Assembly (NCBI RefSeq): GCF_023169965.1
Contig: NZ_AP025592.1
Span: 3,968,001-4,032,000, forward strand
DNA length: 64,000 nucleotides
Reading direction: 5' to 3'
From: Anaeromyxobacter paludicola
GTDB lineage: Bacteria > Myxococcota > Myxococcia > Myxococcales > Anaeromyxobacteraceae
In this document: in pieces, positions 47,060 to 58,471 of the stretch
Layout: each line of letters starts with the position of its first letter
Position numbering within the stretch: position 1 is the first letter of the stretch
Made by a program: the position numbers and the translations under genes
Notes under the pieces: generated by a model
What the model was told of the DNA's origin: nothing
The model's database searches: none
What the model saw: only the letters and a program-made list of their open reading frames with translations

Positions 47060-48694
47060 CTACTTCCCCAGCTTCGCCTTGAGCAGGTCCCCGAGCGTGC
47101 CGAAGCCCTTGCCGCCGCCCTTGGGCGCCGACTTCTGGAGATACTCCTGCGCCTCGGCGCGCTCGGCGGCGGCCTCGGCCCCGGTCTTGGAGAGGCGGAT
47201 GCGCCCCTGCTCGTCGATGGCCGAGACGAGGCAGGTGACGTCGTCGCCGACCTTGAAGCTCTTGCGCAGGTCGGCGCCCCGCGGGGTGCCGGTCTCGCTC
47301 GCGGGCACGAGGCCGCGGCCGCCGGCGAAGCGCACGAAGACGCCGAAGGGCTCGATCTTGTCCACCTTCGCCACCACCACGTCGCCGACGCGCGGCGGGG
47401 GCGGCGGCGCGGCGCGGGCGGGGCGCGGGGGGGCGGCGCCCTCGGCCGGCTTCTCCGGCTCGGGGCGCGGCGTGAGCGACCGGACCGACAGGCCGATGCG
47501 CTCGCCCTTCTTCGCGTCCTGCTCGATCTTGAGCACCTGCACCTGGATGGCGTCGCCGGCCTTGAGGAGGTCCTGCGGCTTGGAGACCCGGTCCCAGGAG
47601 AGCTCGGAGACGTGCACCAGCCCCTCGATGCCGCCCAGGTCCACGAAGGCGCCGTAGTCCTGGACGCTCGTGACGGTGCCGTCGAACACGGCCCCCTCGG
47701 CGAGCTTCTCGCGGGTGGCGCGGGCCTTCTCGGCCCGCTCCTGCTCGAGCAGGGCCCGGCGCGACAGCACCGCGTCGCGGTCGTCGGCGCGCTGCACCTT
47801 GAACGCGAGCTTCTGGCCCACGAACGCGGCCGGGTCGGCCACGAAGTGCAGGTCGATCTGCGACATCGGGCAGAAGGCCCGCTGCCCCATCACCTCCACC
47901 TCGAGCCCGCCCTTGTTGGCCGCCTTCACGAGCCCCTCGACCGGCAGCCCGGTGCGGGCGGCCTCGACGAGCGCCTCGCGGTCGTGGCCCTTGTGCTGGC
48001 CGCGCCCCTTCGAGACGACCACGCCGCGCTCGCCGCCCTTCACCACCACGCCGTCCACGATGTCGCCGACCTGCGCGGTCACGACGCCGTTCTCGTCCTG
48101 GAGCTCGACCACGTCGATCATGCCCTCGGCGGTGCCGGAGCCGAGCTCGAGGAAGGCGACGTCGTGGCCGAGCTGGAGGATCTTGCCGGCCACCTTCTCG
48201 CCGATCTGGAAGCGGCGGCGGGGGGCCTTCTCGGCCTCGGCGAACATGTCGGCGAAGGAGCCCTCGTCGGGCGCCGGGGCCTCGGGCAGCGGCAGCGGGG
48301 CGACGTCGAGCAGCGCGGGCTCGGCCCGGCCGCCGCCTTCGGAGCGGCGCTCCTCGCGGGGGCGGTCGCCGCGGCCGCGCCCTTCGCCCTCGCGGCGCGG
48401 GCCGCGCGGTCCGGGGCCGCCGGGTCGGGGGCCGCGCTCCTGGCGCGGGCGGTCCTTGCCGCTCGCGGCCGGCGCGGGCGCCTCGGGGGCGGCCCCCTCG
48501 GCAGGGGGGGCGGCGGCGCCGCTCGACTTCTCCTCGGCGAGCCGCTTCCAGAGCGGCCGGTCGTCCCGCTTCGCCTCGCCCGCGCGGGCGGACTGGCCGG
48601 CGATCACCTCCGGCGGGAGGGGGCCGACCTGGCCCTTGCGGATGACGATGGGGGGTGGGCGTTCGCCGGCGCGCGTCTTCTTCTCGTCGCTCAT
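47060..48694 (-). CDS. S1-domain RNA-binding protein (RpsA-like)
   Basis: This 544-residue protein has a disordered N-terminal third, rich in Pro, Arg, Gly and Glu (PRQERGPRPGGPGPRGPRRE and similar), followed by about four S1 RNA-binding repeats. The clearest are GAVFDGTVTSVQDYGAFVDL...IEGLVHVSELSWDR and GDVVVAKVDKIEPFGVFVRF. It resembles ribosomal protein S1 in the repeat part but lacks the usual S1 N-terminal ribosome-binding repeats, so it is probably an additional S1-like regulator. ATG at 48694; TATAAG lies 10 nt upstream. Confidence 0.8.
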   Translation of the reverse strand: MSDEKKTRAGERPPPIVIRKGQVGPLPPEVIAGQSARAGEAKRDDRPLWKRLAEEKSSGAAAPPAEGAAPEAPAPAASGKDRPRQERGPRPGGPGPRGPRREGEGRGRGDRPREERRSEGGGRAEPALLDVAPLPLPEAPAPDEGSFADMFAEAEKAPRRRFQIGEKVAGKILQLGHDVAFLELGSGTAEGMIDVVELQDENGVVTAQVGDIVDGVVVKGGERGVVVSKGRGQHKGHDREALVEAARTGLPVEGLVKAANKGGLEVEVMGQRAFCPMSQIDLHFVADPAAFVGQKLAFKVQRADDRDAVLSRRALLEQERAEKARATREKLAEGAVFDGTVTSVQDYGAFVDLGGIEGLVHVSELSWDRVSKPQDLLKAGDAIQVQVLKIEQDAKKGERIGLSVRSLTPRPEPEKPAEGAAPPRPARAAPPPPPRVGDVVVAKVDKIEPFGVFVRFAGGRGLVPASETGTPRGADLRKSFKVGDDVTCLVSAIDEQGRIRLSKTGAEAAAERAEAQEYLQKSAPKGGGKGFGTLGDLLKAKLGK

Positions 48695-48704
48695 TGCGGC
48701 GTGG

Positions 48705-48710
48705 CTTATA
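48705..48710 (-). promoter_or_regulatory. Candidate -10 box 10 nt before the S1-domain gene
   Basis: The minus strand reads TATAAG, ending 10 nt before the ATG at 48694. The intervening bases CCACGCCGCA contain no Shine-Dalgarno sequence, so a very short leader is likely. Confidence 0.4.
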
Positions 48711-48843
48711 GCAGAGCCGCCGCGGGAGGTCACAGCGCGTCGCAGGGGCCCGCGGGCTCCCCGGGCGGCGCGGGTTCGAGGGCGGCGGCCGCGGCGCGGC
48801 GCCCGCCCGGCCGGACGCCTTGGAAGCACGCCGGGAAGTGGTG

Positions 48844-48849
48844 TACTAG
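48844..48849 (+). promoter_or_regulatory. Candidate -10 box 6 nt before the DsrE-like gene
   Basis: TACTAG ends 6 nt before the ATG at 48856, with GCGTCC between. No ribosome site is visible, which fits a leaderless message. Confidence 0.3.
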
Positions 48850-48855
48850 GCGTCC

Positions 48856-49212
48856 ATGCCCCAGGCGCGCGTCGCCATCTTCCTGTCCCACGACGACCCG
48901 GTCGCCCTGCGGCTCGCCGGCTCCTGCGCCGCGACGGCCGCGGCCCGCGGCGATCGCGTGGACGTCTTCGCCTTCGGTCCCGCCCTCCCCGCGCTGGTGG
49001 AGGCGGCGGCCCACGGCGAGCGGGAGGGGGGCGCGGCGCTCCTCGTCGAGACCCGCGCCTCCGCCGAGGGGTGCCGGCTGCTCGCGTGCAGCGCGAGCCT
49101 GGTGGAGCAGAAGGTCTCGCCCGACGCCGCCGAGACCACCTTCGACGCGGTGGTGGGATGGCCCACGGTGATGGAGTGGAGCCGCGGCGTCGTCGATCGC
49201 TTCTTCTTCTGA
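48856..49212 (+). CDS. DsrE-like small cytoplasmic protein
   Basis: This 118-residue protein has an alternating beta/alpha pattern of the DsrE/F fold: RVAIFLSHDDPVALRLAGSC, DRVDVFAFGPALPALVEAA and EGCRLLACSASLVEQ. The cysteine pair in GCRLLACSASL matches the position of the active Cys in DsrE/TusD-like proteins, which handle persulfide sulfur. No dsr or tus genes are nearby. It stands alone before the M23 peptidase gene. Confidence 0.65.
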   Translation: MPQARVAIFLSHDDPVALRLAGSCAATAAARGDRVDVFAFGPALPALVEAAAHGEREGGAALLVETRASAEGCRLLACSASLVEQKVSPDAAETTFDAVVGWPTVMEWSRGVVDRFFF

Positions 49213-49324
49213 CCCCGAGGGCACTCCCCCGATGGCGCGTCGCGTCGCCCGCGCCGTCTCTGGTCTAAAGGAACAGACGCCGACGTCCGGGCGTTGCTAG
49301 TTCGCACCGCAACACAGGTGGTCC

Positions 49325-50569
49325 ATGGTCCGTCTCTCGATCGATCCTCCCTCGTCGTTCCGCACCAGCATGGCCCCGAAGTCCGGGGGCGGCTGGGGCC
49401 GCTTCCTCATCTTCCTCCTCGTCGTCGCCGGCGTGGGCGGGGGCGGGTACTTCGCCGGCCGCCGCCACGGGCCGGCCGACGCCGCGCCGCCCCCGCACAA
49501 GGGGCTCCTGGCGCGGCTCAAGACCGCCGTCGTCGGCGAGGCGCCGGCGCCGGCCGCGCCGGCCACCGCCCCGGCCCCGACTCCCGGCGCGACGCAGGCC
49601 GCGGCCGCGGAGCCCGCGCCCGAGAAGCTCCCCGCGCCGCCCTCCCTCCCGGGCGCGGCGGGCGCCCCGGCGCTCGCCGGCGTCCGGCCGCAGCTCGCGC
49701 AGCAGCAGGCCGCCGCGCAGCAGCCCCAGGCGCCGCGCCGCATCGAGGCGACGCTGCAGGGCTCGCTCGAGGAGAGCATCGGGCGCGCGCTCCCGGAGAG
49801 CGACAAGGCCATCACGAGCGAGCTGACGCAGGTGGTGAACCGCCTGCTCGTCTGGTACCTGCAGGTGGCCCGCGACGGCCGCCGCGGCGACAAGATCGAG
49901 GTCGTCTACCGGATGCCGGACCCGAACGCGCCGGTGCCGCTCGGGCAGCTCCCCTCGCGCGAGCCGATCGTGGACGCGCTCCGCTACAGCGCCCAGAAGC
50001 TCGGCAAGGTGATCGCCGCGTACCGCTACAAGCCCGACGGCTCCGCCTTCGCCCGCTACTACCAGGCCGACGGCCAGGAGGTGGAGGAGCGGCTCGTGGA
50101 CAGCCCCATCGCGACCTACGAGCAGGTCACCTCGCTCCTGCGCGACGGCCGCCGCCACAAGGGCGTGGACTTCAAGACGCCGGTCGGCACGCCCGTGGTG
50201 GCCCCCTTCGACGGCACCATCGAGCGGCGCAACTGGCACTTCTCGGCCAACGGCAACTGCCTCGAGCTCGTGGACGCCCGGAGCGGGCGGCACGCCATCT
50301 TCCTCCACCTCGAGCAGGTGCCGAAGGAGATGGGGCAGGGGCGCAAGGTGAAGAAGGGGGAGCAGATCGCGCTCTCCGGCAACACCGGCCACTCCACCGC
50401 GCCGCACCTGCACTACCAGCTCGAGGCCGGCGACGGCCGCGTGCTCGACCCGTTCGCCATCCACGCCACGAAGCGGCTCGCCCTCGAGGGCGCCGCCAAG
50501 GACGGTTTCGAGAAGGAGAAGGCGCGGCTCGAGCCGGTGCTCTCCGGGGCCCAGGCGAGCGCGAAGTAG
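49325..50569 (+). CDS. M23 peptidase (LysM-free murein endopeptidase), membrane-anchored
   Basis: This 414-residue protein has one N-terminal membrane helix (RFLIFLLVVAGVGGGGYFAG near 26-45), a Pro/Ala linker, a domain with LTQVVNRLLVWYLQVARDGR, and an M23 zinc peptidase domain. Zinc ligands are visible in RRHKGVDF (His and Asp) and APHLHYQL (His). It should cleave or bind peptidoglycan cross-links in the periplasm. ATG 49325 follows AGGTGG; an in-frame ATG at 49370 is possible but has no ribosome site. A strong terminator follows. Confidence 0.88.
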   Translation: MVRLSIDPPSSFRTSMAPKSGGGWGRFLIFLLVVAGVGGGGYFAGRRHGPADAAPPPHKGLLARLKTAVVGEAPAPAAPATAPAPTPGATQAAAAEPAPEKLPAPPSLPGAAGAPALAGVRPQLAQQQAAAQQPQAPRRIEATLQGSLEESIGRALPESDKAITSELTQVVNRLLVWYLQVARDGRRGDKIEVVYRMPDPNAPVPLGQLPSREPIVDALRYSAQKLGKVIAAYRYKPDGSAFARYYQADGQEVEERLVDSPIATYEQVTSLLRDGRRHKGVDFKTPVGTPVVAPFDGTIERRNWHFSANGNCLELVDARSGRHAIFLHLEQVPKEMGQGRKVKKGEQIALSGNTGHSTAPHLHYQLEAGDGRVLDPFAIHATKRLALEGAAKDGFEKEKARLEPVLSGAQASAK

Positions 50570-50596
50570 GGCGGGCGAGAGAGCCTCGAAGCACCG

Positions 50597-50636
50597 GCGG
50601 CGCGGCCCTTCGGCGGGGCCGCGCCGCTCTTGTTTC
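50597..50636 (+). terminator. Intrinsic terminator of the M23 peptidase gene
   Basis: GCGGCGCGGCCC and GGGCCGCGCCGC form a perfect 12-bp stem with a 7-nt loop, followed by TCTTGTTT. It lies 28 nt after the stop codon. Confidence 0.85.
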
Positions 50637-50715
50637 CTGGTGGTATCCCGTCTCCCGCGACAGCGGGGGAGGGAAGAAGGCTCCCCGGGTGCCCTGGGCA
50701 GGCCCCCGCGGCCCG

Positions 50716-50753
50716 AAAAGAGCGCGGCGCGGCCCCTCGCGAGGCCGCGCCGC
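50716..50753 (-). terminator. Intrinsic terminator of gltA
   Basis: GCGGCGCGGCC and GGCCGCGCCGC form an 11-bp stem. On the minus strand it is followed by GCTCTTTT (50723-50716). It lies 27 nt beyond the gltA stop codon. The stem sequence is almost the same as in the M23 terminator 120 bp away. Confidence 0.8.
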
Positions 50754-50779
50754 AGCGCTTCAGGGAGTCGCGCCGGGAG

Positions 50780-52120
50780 CTACCCGGCGGCCGGCTTGCG
50801 GCCGCCCTCGAGCGCCCACTTCTCGAGCATCTCGGTGGTGACCGACTTCGGCCGCTCGATGGCGTAGCCGAGGCCGCGGTCCCAGGTGATGTTGGCGAGC
50901 ACGCCGAGCGCGCGGCCCACGCCGAAGAGCACGGTGTAGAAGTCGTACTCGGTGAGGCCGTAGTAGTACTGGATGACGCCCGACTGCGCGTCCACGTTCG
51001 GCCACGGGTTCTTGGTCTTGCCGTGCGCCGTGAGGACCTTCGGGGCCACCCGGTAGATCGCGTTCACGAGCTTGAACATCGGGTAGTCCGGCAGGTACTT
51101 CTGGCAGAACTCCATCTGCGAGGTGTAGCGCGGGTCGGTCTTGCGGAGCACCGCGTGGCCGTAGCCCGGGACCACCTGGCCGGAGTTGAGCGTGTCCCAG
51201 AGGAACTTCTCGAGCTCCTCGTCGGAGGGCAGCTTGCCGCCCATCTTCTTCATCACGCCCTGCACCCAGGACAGCACCTCCTGGTTGGCGAGGCCGTGGA
51301 GCGGGCCGGCGAGGCCGTTCAGGCCGGCGGAGAAGCTGTAGTAGGCGTCCGAGAGGGCCGAGGCCACGAGGTGCGTGGTGTGGGCCGACACGTTGCCCGA
51401 CTCGTGGTCCGAGTGGAGGATGAAGTACATGCGCGCGACGTCGTCGTACGGCCGCGCGATGCCCATCATGTGGGCGAAGTTGCCGCCCATGTCGAGCTCG
51501 GGGTTCGGGGCGATCTGGATGTCGCCCTTGTACTTCATCCGGTAGATGTAGGCCGCGATCACCGGGAGCCGGGCGACGAGGTCGGTCGAGTCCTCGTACA
51601 TCGGATCCCAGTAGTCGTTCTTCTTCATGCCCTCGGCGTACCGGTGCGCGAACTTCGACTCGCGCTGCATCGCCAGCACGGCGGTGGAGAGCATCGTCAT
51701 CGGGTGCGTGTCGCGCGGCATGGCGCGGAGCACGTCGAAGACGTACTGCGGGACCTGGGAGCGGGCCCGGAAGTCCTGCACCACCTCGAGCGTCTGCGCG
51801 AGGGTCGGGACCTCACCGGTGAGCAGGAAGTACCAGAAGCCCTCGACGAACGGGTAGTCCGAGCCCGGTACCTTGGGCAGGGCGGCGAAGGTCTCCGGGA
51901 TGGTCTTGCCGCGGAACCGGATGCCCTCCTGCGGGTCGAGGTAGGAGATGTCGGTCACCAGGCAGCGGACGTCTCGCGCCCCGCCGATCGCCTGCCCGAT
52001 GTTCACCGTGTCGATCTGGACGTTGCCGAACTCCTTGTTCAGCTTGGTGATTCTCGGGCGGAACGCCTCGATCTTCTCCTGAAGCTTCAGCTTGAGACTG
52101 GTCTTCTTCGGCTCGTTCAT
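50780..52120 (-). CDS. gltA: Citrate synthase, mitochondrial/Geobacter type
   Basis: This 446-residue enzyme condenses acetyl-CoA and oxaloacetate. The active-site segments are LHSDHESGNVSAHTTHLVAS, NGLAGPLHGLANQEVLSW, PGYGHAVLRKTDPRY and NVDAQSGV. These are much closer to mitochondrial citrate synthases than to the hexameric GltA of E. coli. Geobacteraceae citrate synthases are known for the same resemblance. It starts with a basic helical extension rather than a targeting peptide. A leader of about 70 nt is predicted if the candidate promoter at 52192-52220 is right. Confidence 0.93.
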   Translation of the reverse strand: MNEPKKTSLKLKLQEKIEAFRPRITKLNKEFGNVQIDTVNIGQAIGGARDVRCLVTDISYLDPQEGIRFRGKTIPETFAALPKVPGSDYPFVEGFWYFLLTGEVPTLAQTLEVVQDFRARSQVPQYVFDVLRAMPRDTHPMTMLSTAVLAMQRESKFAHRYAEGMKKNDYWDPMYEDSTDLVARLPVIAAYIYRMKYKGDIQIAPNPELDMGGNFAHMMGIARPYDDVARMYFILHSDHESGNVSAHTTHLVASALSDAYYSFSAGLNGLAGPLHGLANQEVLSWVQGVMKKMGGKLPSDEELEKFLWDTLNSGQVVPGYGHAVLRKTDPRYTSQMEFCQKYLPDYPMFKLVNAIYRVAPKVLTAHGKTKNPWPNVDAQSGVIQYYYGLTEYDFYTVLFGVGRALGVLANITWDRGLGYAIERPKSVTTEMLEKWALEGGRKPAAG

Positions 52121-52191
52121 GTGGAAACTCCGAAGGGAGTGGCTCCCCAGGCCGGTGGATGACGCGGGAGGGTCTGTTTTGAGGCGCGGTG

Positions 52192-52220
52192 ATGCTACCT
52201 ACGCTCATGGTGTAAAGCAA
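52192..52220 (-). promoter_or_regulatory. Candidate gltA promoter
   Basis: On the minus strand TTGCTT (52220-52215), 17 nt, then TAGCAT (52197-52192). Match to consensus is moderate. The surrounding region 52195-52350 is less GC-rich than its flanks, as expected of a regulatory region. Confidence 0.3.
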
Positions 52221-52290
52221 CCGCTCGGGCTCGCGTAAATGGTCGAGTTCACGGGTCTAATACGCCATGTGGCCGGACTTCCCGGCGATA

Positions 52291-52326
52291 CCGAGGGACT
52301 GCCCCAAAGGGGGCTACTTCGGTTTT
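52291..52326 (+). other. Nested hairpin followed by T-run, unassigned
   Basis: CCGAGG pairs with CTTCGG (one G-T pair) around an inner GCCCC-AAA-GGGGGC hairpin, followed by TTTTC on the plus strand. A second hairpin, CCGGACTTCCCGG, lies just upstream at 52273. No plus-strand gene precedes it. It could be the end of a small RNA or a folded part of the gltA leader region read from the other strand. The rest of the 422-nt gap (52121-52542) holds no gene I can support. Confidence 0.3.
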
Positions 52327-52542
52327 CACACTTACTCGTTAGCGGCCGCACCGTGACAGTTGGTGCGAGTGTGCGGCGTACTCCCCAGGAGGGGCGCATA
52401 GCTTGCGGGGCGGAGGCACGGCGCCCGGCCGGACGCCGGCTCAGGCGCCGGTCGCGGGGGCGAGACGCGGCCTTTCCCTCCGGCGCAGCGGGGAGGGTGA
52501 TGGAGGGAGCGCGGGCGGTCGCGGGGCCTGGCCGCGCCGCGG

Positions 52543-52995
52543 CTACCGCCGGCCGAGTCCCGCCGCGAGCGCGGCGGCGATCTGGGCGGAGGGGTTCGCC
52601 GGCCGGGCGGGCGCGGCCTGGGAGGCGGCAGGAACTGCAGGGGCCTCGGGCGCGGCGAGGACGGGAGGAGCGGCCACCGGCTCGAGCGAGGGGGCGGCAG
52701 AAACTGCCTCCTCCTTCTTCTTCCCGGCGCCGGCGCCCGCGCCGGAGCGGCAGCCCCGGCACCAGGGCTGGTTCCGGATCGCGCCGTCGGCCATCTTGCG
52801 CAGCCCGAACTGCGACAGCGGCCGCATCTTGTGACATTTCAGGCACATGAGGGTGATGAAGACCTCGTTGCCGTCGGCGTCGTACACCGAGGACCGGCGA
52901 CGCTTCGGCTTCTCCTCGCCCTGCGCGCGCGGCTTCTTCTCCGGCTTCTCCGGCTCCCGCGCGATCGCGGTCGCGACCATCACCTTGACTGCCAT
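52543..52995 (-). CDS. Small zinc-ribbon protein of unknown function
   Basis: This 150-residue protein has a basic N-terminus (EKPEKKPRAQGEEKPKRRRS), a central C-x2-C...C-x2-C ribbon (LMCLKCHKMRPLSQFG, then QPWCRGCRSG) and an Ala/Pro-rich tail. The ribbon probably binds one zinc and, with the basic arm, may contact nucleic acid. I do not recognise a named family. GGAGG lies nine bases before the ATG. It is upstream of gltA on the same strand but 422 nt away. Confidence 0.7.
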   Translation of the reverse strand: MAVKVMVATAIAREPEKPEKKPRAQGEEKPKRRRSSVYDADGNEVFITLMCLKCHKMRPLSQFGLRKMADGAIRNQPWCRGCRSGAGAGAGKKKEEAVSAAPSLEPVAAPPVLAAPEAPAVPAASQAAPARPANPSAQIAAALAAGLGRR

Positions 52996-53137
52996 CTCGA
53001 ACGACCTCCTGCTCGGGCCGGCCGGCCCGCCCGCGCCACCTGTCCGCGGGGCGCGGGCCCGATACGTTCATACCAGGGGTCCCTGACAGGCGGTAATGCT
53101 GGATCGCGCGCCGGGCCGCTGACACACTCCCGTGCCC

Positions 53138-54331
53138 ATGGGTCCCGTCCTCCTCGCGCTGGTGGTCCTCCTCGCCGCGGCGCGGGTGGGCGGCAGCGCC
53201 GCCGAGCGCTTCCGGCAGCCGGCGGTGCTGGGGGAGCTCGCCGCCGGGATCCTGCTCGGCGCCCTGCCGCTGGCCGGCCTCCACGGCCTCGAGTACGCCG
53301 CCAGGGACGAGGTGGTCGGGGCCATCGCCGAGCTCGGGGTCATCTTCCTGCTCTTCGAGGTCGGGCTCTCCACCCGGCTCGCCGACCTCCTGAAGGTGGG
53401 CCCGTCGGCGCTGCTGGTCGCGGTCGTCGGGATGGCGGTGCCGATGGCGCTCGGCTACGGGGCGGGCCAGCTCCTCCTGCCGGGCCGCCACCCCTTCGTC
53501 TCGCTCTTCCTCGGCGCGACGCTCTGCGCCACCAGCGTCGGCATCACCGCCCGCGTCCTCAAGGACATGGGGCGGGTCGGCTCGGTGGAGGGGCAGATCA
53601 TCCTCGGCGCGGCGGTGATCGACGACGTGCTCGGGCTGCTCGTCCTGGCGGTGATGGTGGGGCTCGTGGAGGGGCAGGGGGCGCCGCTGCCGACCCTCGG
53701 CCTCGTCGGCGGGAAGGCCGTCGCCTTCCTCGCCCTGGCGCTGGTCGTCGGCCGCTGGGCGGCCCCCCGGCTGTTCCGCGGCGCCTCCCGGATGCACGGC
53801 AAGGGGGTGCTCTTCACCGCCGCCCTCGTCGCCTGCCTCGGGCTCTCCTGGCTCGCCGAGGTGGCCGGGCTCGCGCCCATCGTCGGCGCCTTCGCCGCGG
53901 GCCTCGTGCTCGAGGGCGTCCCCTGGGACGAGCTCCTGCCCGAGGGCGACCGGATCGAGGATCTCTTCCTGCCGCTCTCCACCGCCACGGTGCCGCTCTT
54001 CTTCGTGCGGATGGGGCTGCAGGTGGACCTGCGCGCCCTGGCCGGCGGGCCGGTGCTCCTCGCGCTGGCGCTCATCCTCGCGGCCTTCCTGGGGAAACAG
54101 GCCTGCGGGCTCGCCGTGCTGCAGCGCGGGGTGGACCGGCTCGCCGTCGGCATCGGGATGGTGCCCCGGGGCGAGGTGGGGCTCATCTTCGCCGGCATCG
54201 GCATGAGCCTGAAGCTCGGCGGCGCGCCGCTCCTCGGTCCCGGCGAGCTGGCCGCGGTGGTGGCGATGGTGCTCGTGACGACGATGGTCACGCCGCCCCT
54301 GCTCCGGTGGCGGCTGGCGCGGCCGGGCTAG
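53138..54331 (+). CDS. Cation:proton antiporter (CPA2, KefB/NapA-like)
   Basis: This 397-residue polytopic protein has the CPA2 pattern: FRQPAVLGELAAGILLGALP, AELGVIFLLFEVGLSTRLAD and the ion-binding acidic pair in AAVIDDVLGLLVLAV. A further conserved block is PRGEVGLIFAGIGMSLKLGG. It ends without a TrkA-N or other regulatory domain. It exchanges Na+ or K+ for H+ across the inner membrane. An in-frame GTG six bases upstream is an alternative start. It is convergent with acnA. Confidence 0.9.
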   Translation: MGPVLLALVVLLAAARVGGSAAERFRQPAVLGELAAGILLGALPLAGLHGLEYAARDEVVGAIAELGVIFLLFEVGLSTRLADLLKVGPSALLVAVVGMAVPMALGYGAGQLLLPGRHPFVSLFLGATLCATSVGITARVLKDMGRVGSVEGQIILGAAVIDDVLGLLVLAVMVGLVEGQGAPLPTLGLVGGKAVAFLALALVVGRWAAPRLFRGASRMHGKGVLFTAALVACLGLSWLAEVAGLAPIVGAFAAGLVLEGVPWDELLPEGDRIEDLFLPLSTATVPLFFVRMGLQVDLRALAGGPVLLALALILAAFLGKQACGLAVLQRGVDRLAVGIGMVPRGEVGLIFAGIGMSLKLGGAPLLGPGELAAVVAMVLVTTMVTPPLLRWRLARPG

Positions 54332-54355
54332 GGGGCTACAGGAACTGCGGGGGCC

Positions 54356-57217
<2,862 letters not shown>

Positions 57218-57328
57218 CGTGTGACCCCCTGTTCGCCTGGTGCATGAATGACGCCGAAGCGGCCCGGGCGCAACCGGAGAAAGGGCCCCCGCCCGCCGCG
57301 AGGGCCCGGCGCGACCGGCGCGACCGGC

Positions 57329-58369
57329 TCAACCGGCGAGCAGCAGCACCTTCAGCGCCCGCTCGCGGGCGGCGTGGCCGAAGGTCTCGTAGGCCTCATC
57401 GATGCGGCCGAGCGGGAAGCGGTGGGTGACGAGCTGGAGCGGCGCGAGCTTCCCCGACAGGACCGTCTTCAGCAGCATCGGCGTCGAGACCGTGTCCACG
57501 AGCCGGGTGGTGAGGGTGACGTTGTGCGCCCAGAGTCGCTCGAGCTGCAGCGACACCGGCTTGCCGTGCACGCCCACGTTGGCGAGGTGCCCTCCCGCCG
57601 CCACCACCTGCTGGCAGAGGTCGAAGGTGGCCGGCACCCCGACCGCCTCGACCGCCACGTCCACGCCGCGCCCGCCGGTGAGCGCGAGCACCCGCTCGGC
57701 GGCCTTGCCGTCGGCGCTCGACACCACCTGGGTGGCGCCGAGCCGGCGCGCCACCTCCAGCCGGTTCGGGTCCACGTCCACCATCACGATCTCGGCCGGC
57801 GAGTAGAAGCGCGCCGTGAGCAGCACCGCGAGGCCGATGGGGCCGGCGCCCACGATCGCCACCGTGTCCCCCGGCTTCACGGCGCCGTTCAGCACGCCGC
57901 ACTCGAAGCCCGTCGGGAGGACGTCGGAGAGCATCACCAGGGCCTCCTCGTCGGCGCCCGGCGGCACGGCGTACAGGCTCGTGTCGGCGTGCGGGATGCG
58001 CACGTACTCCGCCTGCGTCCCGTCGATGGTGTGGCCGAGGATCCAGCCGCCGTGGGCGCAGTGCGAGTACATGCCCTTGCGGCAGGCCTCGCAGCGGCCG
58101 TCGGCGGTGATGCAGGAGATGAGCACCCGATCGCCCTTCTTGAACGCGCTCACCGCCGGGCCCACCTCCTCGACCACGCCCACCCCCTCGTGGCCGAGGA
58201 TCCGCCCCTCCGCGACGGTGGCGACGTCGCCCTTGAGGATGTGCAGGTCGGTGCCGCAGATGGTGGTCTTCGCGATCCGCACCACCGCGTCGCCGGGCTC
58301 CTTCAACGCCGGCCGGGGCCGCTCCTCCCACGCGCGCTTCCCGGGGCCGTGATACACGAGCGCCTTCAT
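57329..58369 (-). CDS. Zinc-dependent alcohol dehydrogenase
   Basis: This 346-residue MDR enzyme has the catalytic zinc motif ICGTDLHILKGD and GHEGVGVVEEVG, the structural zinc cysteines in GRCEACRKGMYSHC, and the Rossmann loop GAGPIGLAVLL. The closest named group by appearance is the Adh/formaldehyde-dehydrogenase-like set of class-III-related ADHs that oxidise simple alcohols with NAD(H). It lies 111 nt upstream of acnA on the same strand and may be a single-gene unit. Confidence 0.9.
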   Translation of the reverse strand: MKALVYHGPGKRAWEERPRPALKEPGDAVVRIAKTTICGTDLHILKGDVATVAEGRILGHEGVGVVEEVGPAVSAFKKGDRVLISCITADGRCEACRKGMYSHCAHGGWILGHTIDGTQAEYVRIPHADTSLYAVPPGADEEALVMLSDVLPTGFECGVLNGAVKPGDTVAIVGAGPIGLAVLLTARFYSPAEIVMVDVDPNRLEVARRLGATQVVSSADGKAAERVLALTGGRGVDVAVEAVGVPATFDLCQQVVAAGGHLANVGVHGKPVSLQLERLWAHNVTLTTRLVDTVSTPMLLKTVLSGKLAPLQLVTHRFPLGRIDEAYETFGHAARERALKVLLLAG

Positions 58370-58471
58370 ACGCCCTCCTTCCCGCGCGGCTTCCGCGGTG
58401 GACGAGCGTACGCCCCCGGCGCCGCGGCGGAGCCTGGCCCTTCGGGCTCTCCCGCGGAGGGGATCGGCCGA

